Shown here piece by piece: positions 57,811 through 64,000 of a stretch of 64,000 nt of DNA. The position numbers and the translations under genes are program-made. Location: the NCBI GenBank assembly GCA_039545355.1, contig BCJJ01000008.1, positions 1 through 64,000 of the forward strand, in the 5' to 3' direction. The notes beneath the pieces were generated by a model that saw only the letters and a program-made list of their open reading frames with translations, was not told the DNA's origin and made no database searches. Position 1 is the stretch's first letter, and each line of letters begins with the position of its first letter. Source of the stretch: Trichosporon coremiiforme. Lineage: Eukaryota > Basidiomycota > Tremellomycetes > Trichosporonales > Trichosporonaceae.

Positions 57811-58376
57811 GCCCCTCCCGCGTCTCAAGCGCGAATCTGAGTGTTGAGACGGGGGCGGGGGTGGGTGAGAAGGGTCCAGGGGAGAAGGGCGAGAAAGATG
57901 GGAAGCGGAGAAGCGCAGCGAGCTCCACCGGCACGACACCCGAATGGGAGGTCTTAACGGCCCGCACCGACATCAGCGACGACGACTGGGACGAGGCCAG
58001 GAGGGCAGTGTAGCGCACCCCTCTTCCCGGACCCGCACCGCCGGTCCTGACACTGGCCTCGTCCGTGTTTTTTTCTTCTGATGTCCGCGGAGACGAACGA
58101 CGAGTGGTCAATAGATGTTGTACATAATGCCCAACGAAGATACTTTTGCACGGATATGATTCATGTGTTGCTTTCTACAGCCGGGGATATCGTTACAACA
58201 GGGGGGAGGGATACAGGAACAGACGGTGATATACAGCTGGCGGACCTGCCGCCTTGTGATCGGCACCGGGTTGGGCGGAGAGGGATCAGCGGACTCGTGC
58301 GTGTACTCAGACGAGAACTAAGCGAGAACCCGAGCCTCGCCTCCGCCTCCGCTTTCGGCGTCGGCTTCGGAGGGGT
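57811..58376. other. Region between convergent ATG16 and MADS genes
   Basis: The first 200 bases may encode an alternative ATG16 C terminus (open frame to 58013). The rest holds the two 3' ends. Confidence 0.45.
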
Positions 58377-59471
58377 CTACTGCCTCATGCGCTTCACGCC
58401 CCTCTCGCTCGGCCCCGCCCCATTCGCCAGTGCCCAAATCAAATCCTCCTCGGGCGGGGTCGTGACTCCCGCCTGTTGCTGTTGTCCGTGGATACGTTCC
58501 TGCTCTCCATGCGGGGCCGTCGGCCACACAAACTCCTGCTGCCCCTGTTGCGGGGGCAGGCCCATCTGCGCCCCTCCGCCCAGAATGTCCCGCAGGAATG
58601 AGTTGGAAGAGGAACAGGAGGTGAGCTTGAGTAATTGCTGCTGCTGCTGTTCGAGGAGGGCGCGTTTCTGTTCCTGGTGCGCTTGCTGCATGTGCAGCCA
58701 GGCGTAGGTCGTTAAGCCCATGTCGCCGCCCAGGCCGCCCGGGGTCGGGAGGTAGTTGTTGGGCACTTGGGGCGGGTAGGACGGGTACGAGGCGCGCTGG
58801 TACTGCGGCTGCTGCTGCTGCAGCCCGAGGGCATAGGACAGGCCAGCGACTGAGGGACTCTCCTCCCGCTCACGCTTGCGCTCGTACTCCCTCGGGTCGC
58901 GCTCTTCGAGGAGCGAGCCGACAAAGCTCTCCTCGCGCTTCGGCTCGCGCCACGCGACGCGGCGCTTCTTGTAGCTTTCCTTGCCCTTGAGGGACTTGGC
59001 AGGGCCCTTCTTCTGCGGCCCGCCGGCGGCCTCGCCGTCGTCGTTGCCCGCAGCCTCGTCGTCGTCGTCATCGTCGTTGATCATCGCCTCGAACTCGGCC
59101 CCGCGTCGGCGCTCAATCGTCCCCTCATACTCGTTGTAGCGGTCGATCTCCGAGTCAAAGTCGGCAGAGGAGAACTCGTACGGCTTCCCGTTCGAGGAGA
59201 AGATGAGCAGACTGACGTTTGCGCCGCACAGTACCGAGAGCTCGTAGGCCTTCTTCATCAGGCCCGCCTTGCGCTTCAGGAAGGTCACGTTGCGGTTGCG
59301 CTCGTCCTGGGGGTTAGCTGGGTCCAGGTTTACCGAGGTAGCATGTGGGCAAGGAGAAGGGCGACATGGATGAGAGTTGCACTGGGGAGCGCAAAGAGAG
59401 GACGAAGGAATGGAAGAGGAAGCAGCAATACGCACCGTGAGCGGCTTGATCTCGATCTTTTTGCGTCCCAT
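58377..59471 (-). CDS. MEF2-type MADS-box transcription factor (RLM1/SMP1-like)
   Basis: Nuclear DNA-binding factor; fungal relatives act below the cell-wall-integrity MAP kinase. Minus-strand exons: 59471-59436 and 59306-58377; 321 aa. The MADS domain occupies residues 1-57: [56 protein letters not shown]. The sequence [14 protein letters not shown] and the following [11 protein letters not shown] favour MEF2-type over SRF/MCM1. The rest is acidic (DDDDDDE), basic (KKRR), and Gln-rich, typical of activation regions. The intron falls inside the MADS domain after Thr 12, which is in phase. Confidence 0.93.
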   Translation of the reverse strand: MGRKKIEIKPLTVRIAASSSIPSSSLCAPQCNSHPCRPSPCPHATSVNLDPANPQDERNRNVTFLKRKAGLMKKAYELSVLCGANVSLLIFSSNGKPYEFSSADFDSEIDRYNEYEGTIERRRGAEFEAMINDDDDDDEAAGNDDGEAAGGPQKKGPAKSLKGKESYKKRRVAWREPKREESFVGSLLEERDPREYERKREREESPSVAGLSYALGLQQQQPQYQRASYPSYPPQVPNNYLPTPGGLGGDMGLTTYAWLHMQQAHQEQKRALLEQQQQQLLKLTSCSSSNSFLRDILGGGAQMGLPPQQGQQEFVWPTAPHGEQERIHGQQQQAGVTTPPEEDLIWALANGAGPSERGVKRMRQ

Positions 59472-60987
59472 CGTGTCTTAATCTGGCTCGGGGAGGTTGC
59501 AGGTGGAAGTCTTGGCGGGGTTTCGGGAGTCGCAGCAGGCGTCTGTCTCCACCTCGTTGGTGATGTGCTCGGAGCTATAAGAGTCTTGGCAAGAGACAAA
59601 AGAGGACGGGGAGACCTTCTCGATGCGAGTTCAAGAGGGGACGTAAAGGTCGGTCGGAGTGAGTCGTGGTCGGATGGTTGGTGTTGCGAGTCGGAGTGGT
59701 GAGTGAGAGTCCAAGAGGGCGATGAGACGGGTCGGGGGTGAGCAGCTGGAGAGCAGGCGGAGCAGGCGGGCTCTATGTTTAGAGTGGGGCAAGAGGTGTG
59801 GGCCTATTTTCGACGCGCGGGGGGCTTTTTTTGCTCCCGTCTGCGTTTGAGGGTAACTTGGCCAATACCCCGCACCTCTTGCCGACGCAAGCGAGCCTTG
59901 CTCCAGGGCTGCTGGCGAGCTTTCAGCCGGACCCGCCGCGGCAATATCAAGTCATTCAGGAATGCTTCCTAATGCCCAGACCTTTTCTTAATAGTGGTGA
60001 TTACAAGAGCTGCGCGGAAATGCGAATTCCGCACAGACGCGCACAGCTTTTTCAGCCGTGTCACCCTCTTCTACGTCGGCGGCGTCAGGCTCAGGCCAGC
60101 CATACACTCGGTTTGGAATGCACAGTGCGACCACGCGACCCAGCCACGACCAGGTCTGCAGCTGCGCACATCCAGATCTGTTATCAGAGACCGATATAGA
60201 CACTCGTCTGCGCTTCCCCGCTTCCGATCATCGGGAGGTCTTGCGCAGCCTTGCTGCACTGCACATCGGATCTCTCACATTGAGATTTGTTTGGAGGCAG
60301 TGCAGAGCACGCATGTACACTTCACACTTACGATCACCAGGAGACGCACACACTTAGCGTTGTCGCTATGCTCGGCTGCATCGGTAGCTGGGACGAGGCA
60401 CGGGTTGGAGCCCTCTAGCTCCGCCAGCCGCGTGCCAGGCAGCCGGCCACCCTGCGGGCTGCGGACGAGTCGTGCGGCGCGCCAGCTCTGCTTCTGCCTT
60501 GGCGCCGGACTCCGCCGAATGCGACCCTCTGATACGGCCGTTCCTCCGTTCACAGACTCTCCGACTCTGTCAGTTTAGCCCATTCCGAAACGCAGACAAC
60601 AACGTCATGCCAGCGGGGTTTGTCTCGGGTCGAGTCTCGCATCGCGGGGTTGCTCCAGGGAGCAAGGGCAGGGGCAGTTTATGCATATACTCTGCTGAAG
60701 CCCACAGATTCGTCGCTCGTACAACACTGGCCGTCTCTCCTCGGCCACTCGGTCTTCTCACATTCGCGCTTCTCCGTCCTCTCCGTCGCCTTAGGTCTCC
60801 CGGCCACGACGGCAGATCGAGCACAACGTTCACTTCCGCACTCATCTTCCTCCCCGTTCTCGCAGGCACTTTAATCTCTCGCATGCGGAAACATTGCTCG
60901 ATCGTGCACACGTGAACGTCACATGTTCAACCCCCTCTCCTTTCCCCTCTTCCTCACAGAATGAGCCACACATTCAGTCACTGACGC
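59472..60987. other. Intergenic region upstream of the MADS gene
   Basis: 1.5 kb with no supported gene. It should hold the MADS factor promoter and the 3' UTR of the SGNH-like gene. No clear motif cluster is seen. Confidence 0.55.
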
Positions 60988-62542
60988 TCACTCCTCCTCC
61001 CTGATCTTGACCGCCTCCATCGGCTTGTCCGCGAAGGCGGGGTTCATCCTCCTCCGCTTGTCCTCCTCGTACGCCTTGAACGTCGCCTCGGCATCATCGC
61101 TCATCGCGAACTGATCCGTTGGTACGCCGTGCGTCTTCAACGCCGTCAGCCACAGGGGCAGCGTCGGCTCCCAGAGCGGGTGGATGTTGGACGGGTCGAC
61201 GGGGCATGCCCAGGTGTCGCGGGAGACTTCACGGTCCAGCCTGTCCGCCTCCGTCGCTCCGTTCGCCGCCATCGTCTTGGCGTCCTCGGCGTCGACGTTG
61301 TGCATCGCCTCCGCAATGTCGACGTAGCCGAGCACATCGGGATGCTGCTCGCAGAATGCCTTCAGGCCCTCGTTGAACCGCTCCGTCATCGCGATGCGCA
61401 CCGGCTTAGTGCAGAGAGGCGGGTCGTGCGCCAGGAGCTGCTGCACCGTCATCTTGCCCACCGGGCTCTCGTTCAATGACGCACGCGCCATGGCGCTCTC
61501 GATGGTATCGGGTGTCAGGCGGGTCGTGGACCGGGGCGCCTTCTCGCCGCGCTCGAATGCGCGCTGCGCACTGACGTGATCCGCCTCAAGGCGCTCAACG
61601 TACTTCTGAGGGATGCGGGGCAGTGTCTCGTCCTGTACCAGTGGCGGAAGCACGGCAGCAACTAGTACCTTGGTCGGGGGCAGGCGGCGCACGTTGTCCG
61701 GCGCGTCCGGAGCGGCCATGGCAGCTGCCCGGCGTCCGACGGGGCCGTTCACGACCTCACGCTCCAGCCACGTCGTGTACGCTTTCAGTACAGTGTCGAC
61801 GAATCGCTCGGGGCCAAGTGCGGGACCACGGCCCTCATTCTCCGTTGCGTTCGCCAGAATACGCTCTGTCTCGCTCTCCTCCGATGCGACCGGTGCGGGG
61901 GCGGGCACGTCAGACCAGGTCCCGGGACCAAGGGGTTTGTGCTGCAGCTGCCAAAGGTAGTTGATCTGCAGGTCGACCTATTGTCAGTAACTTTGGCCCA
62001 TAAGAAAAACGCACGTTCCCGAAGATGAGCAGCGCATACCGGCCGGTGGGAGGAAGGTATGCGTACGGCGGCGGCGCAAGCAGTCGATTCAGGAGCGGGA
62101 CGAGCTCGCCTGATACCTGCTTCAGCGATTTGGGGTTGTTCAGTCCCTTTGTTGTCAGAGTTAATCAGAAGGAGGCAAGTACCTTGGCGCTGCTGCCCTT
62201 GAACGTCTGCGTTTTGGAGTAGCGATCACTGAGGAGCTTGAACGGGCCGACAAAGGAATCACCAAACACAAAGAGGGAAGGGCCAGAGGAGCCACGCTGG
62301 TGCGGTGGCGGGTCTCGCTGTCCATAATGGTGTCCTCCGCGAGGAGCGTGCGCGCCGTCCCGTTCACTCCATGGCCGCCGGTCGTTGGCTCCAGACGGAG
62401 GAGCCGAGGAAGACCACTTGTTGCCGCCTGCGGGTGATCGAGGGGCGGGTGAACGGTTGTTTGCTATCGGGGGAGCATCGCCTGCGTTGAGTTGGGCCTT
62501 GCGGAGGTGGGGAGGGACGTATCGGCCCTGTGTGGAGGCCAT
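60988..62542 (-). CDS. Conserved SGNH/GDSL-like protein with YVPPHLR N terminus
   Basis: Function not established. Minus-strand exons: 62542-62183, 62146-62015, 61977-60988; 493 aa. It starts MASTQGRYVPPHLRKAQ, a motif shared with Ded1/DDX3-type RNA-linked proteins, then a disordered Gly/Arg/Pro-rich stretch. The body opens with SLFVFGDSFVGPFKLLSD, where GDS resembles block I of SGNH hydrolases. It continues with KGSSAKGLNNPKSLKQVSGE, APPPYAYLPPTGRYALLIFG and NVDLQINYLWQL, blocks I recall from uncharacterised fungal proteins. The C-terminal half is helical and charged with THGVPTDQFAMSDD near the end. Enzyme activity is not assured: I do not see a clear DxxH block. Confidence 0.75.
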
Positions 62543-63457
62543 TGGACAAGAAACTGGTGGAGGGAGTAGACTGGGTAAGAGCGGCAATGATGCACCAAGC
62601 AGCTTAAGCTTGGCGAGAGCATTCGTGAGGAAGCGAAGTGGAGGGAGGGGACATGGAGTTTATTCAAACCCCCTGTTTAGATCTCTGGTTGCCACGCGAG
62701 CAAGATGCGGGACTGGGACCCTTAGTTAGACGCGTAAGAGCAGGCGCGTTGGTAAGCTTAAGGGAGCCCTGATGGTCCTGACGTCCGGACTGTCTGGTGT
62801 GCCGTGGACCGCATCACACCCGCGTCTGCAGTGTTCAAGGTCCCGCCGTGGACTGACGATGGCGTACGATGGCCTGTGCTGTCCTGAGCAAGAGCGCGAA
62901 GATGCCGCCTGGAGCCTCCATCTGTACGTAAACACAAGCCCGCGTGAAGTCATCGCCCGCAGTGGTACCGTAGTGGACATCTCAGGTCCGCTTCGCTCGC
63001 GCTCATCTTCGCTCATCACCCTTCCCGGCACTCATTCATCCTCTTCGCCGCCGCTCTCCTGTCACCAACGTACTCCCATATCGCCTAACAATCTCCTGTC
63101 CAACCCAACACGAACGGGGTCTGCCCTTCGCCCACTCAACCCGCCTAAGCGTACGACGATGCCCTCGCATACCTAGTCGACGCCACCGCTCTCTTTATCT
63201 TTTGACGACCCCGACGATTCTACGACAAAATCCCATCCAATACAACAAATACAACCCGACCAAGTCCTCACCCTAGTCCAGCCGGGATCCCGCCCTTCAC
63301 TCCTGCCCTAGCTCCTTGAAAGCTTGGTCACACCGTTCACTAGTCCCGGACTGTCCACTTTCTTTATTCATTCAGCACACGCTGCACACACAGCTCTCAC
63401 CTCTTACACGCCCCTTCACGTCACCTCCCTCCTTCCTTCTCACCCCACCTCCCGACC
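62543..63457. other. Divergent intergenic region
   Basis: 915 bp between the SGNH-like gene and the last gene. From about 63000 the top strand is C/T-rich, as expected for a promoter and leader of the right-hand gene. Confidence 0.5.
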
Positions 63458-64000
63458 ATGTCTGCCGCTGGTGGTGGCACAGACCGTTCAGAGGATCCAA
63501 GCCCTCACCCCAGCCTACATGGCAACCTCGCCGACAACGTGACCGACGCGGGCAGCCCGGCAACGGCTTGCACCAGCGCTCCTTCGTCTTGTGCTCCCGA
63601 CGATGACAGCTTTGGCAGCATGGTCTCCGAGCCTCAGTCCTTCGACGAAGGCGAGCTGCCCGCCCTTCCCCTCCGCGGCAAGTACCACCGACACATCTCC
63701 CGCTCGGCCCTCATGCGCGACTCGGTACACTCGCTGCCCTCAATTCAGAACCTGCGCATGCAGTTCGGCGGCGTCAAGCTGGAGCACCGTATGGGTTCCG
63801 GCGTCGGTGTGCGCTCCTTCGGCGCCTTAGCGGAGGAGGAGGAGGAGCCCGAGGAGCGCCGCCGCCACAAGCCGTGGAAGGAGGTCCAGCTCTCGCGCGT
63901 TGCACCCGAAGACGCTCGAGCGGAAGCGCTGCGTCTGACGACCGACATGCGCAAGAAGTGGCGTCTGTCGGCAACCGACAGCGCGCCCTCCACCCCGGCC
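63458..64000 (+). CDS. Unknown protein, 5' part only
   Basis: The frame opens at ATG 63458 (context CCGACCATGTCT) and stays open for 181 codons to the window end. The N terminus is Ser/Pro/Asp-rich. Then comes a more conserved-looking part: ALPLRGKYHRHISRSALMRD, LRMQFGGVKLEHRMGSGVG, an EEEEEPEERRRHK patch and RVAPEDARAEALRLTTDMRK. No domain is recognised. Codon use and the C/T-rich leader support a real gene. Confidence 0.62.
   Translation, partial: MSAAGGGTDRSEDPSPHPSLHGNLADNVTDAGSPATACTSAPSSCAPDDDSFGSMVSEPQSFDEGELPALPLRGKYHRHISRSALMRDSVHSLPSIQNLRMQFGGVKLEHRMGSGVGVRSFGALAEEEEEPEERRRHKPWKEVQLSRVAPEDARAEALRLTTDMRKKWRLSATDSAPSTPA

Overview
The window is nuclear DNA of an intron-rich, GC-rich basidiomycete yeast. 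Almost every gene is cut by short introns with GTGAGT/GTAAG donors and a CTAAC or CTGAC branch site about 6-12 nt before the AG. That style, the families present and the small intergenic gaps best fit Tremellomycetes, probably order Trichosporonales (inference; no rRNA is present). There are 23 protein genes supportable from the sequence, two of them cut by the window ends. There is one 120-base assembly gap (45850-45969) and five isolated N bases. I found no convincing tRNA, rRNA, transposon or CRISPR.

Layout. 1-2253: 3' end of a kinesin-3 motor gene. 5029-8282: LAMMER dual-specificity kinase. 8548-9734 (-): ribulose-phosphate 3-epimerase. 10084-12192: splicing helicase PRP28. 13323-14004 (-): cytochrome c, divergent from 14449-15334, a tiny inner-membrane-type protein built from five exons. 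15425-16551 (-): phosducin-like protein. 17301-20699 (-): TRK potassium transporter. 23802-26319: DXD glycosyltransferase. 26894-38066 (-): TRA1, the giant pseudokinase of SAGA/NuA4, with one uninterrupted 10.46-kb exon. 38671-39685: EMC2. 39791-41967 (-): AFG1 mitochondrial ATPase. 42530-43343: unknown protein with a C-terminal CaaX box. 44387-45769: proline-rich protein disturbed by the gap. 46541-47871 (-): HAD phosphatase. 48334-49017 (-): Ser-rich, probably GPI-anchored protein. 51552-53607: HSE1 (ESCRT-0). 53986-54942: HAP5/NF-YC. 55237-56502 (-): NSE3 (MAGE). 56780-57810: ATG16. 58377-59471 (-): MEF2-type MADS factor. 60988-62542 (-): conserved SGNH-like protein. 63458 to the end: 5' part of an unknown gene.

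The genes are ordinary housekeeping functions and not a cluster. Functional links that can be argued: the cytochrome c promoter carries a CCAATCA site, the target of the CCAAT-binding complex whose HAP5 subunit is also encoded here; the LAMMER kinase and PRP28 both act on splicing; HSE1, ATG16 and EMC2 serve membrane traffic and quality control.

The most useful oddities are at the gene-structure level: a 9-nt and a 7-nt micro-exon, a stop-free 60-nt intron in the LAMMER kinase, five ambiguous bases that all fall on third codon positions, a possible frame switch at the ATG16 C terminus, and an unexplained second reading frame beside the assembly gap. I did not find a convincing undescribed multi-gene system.
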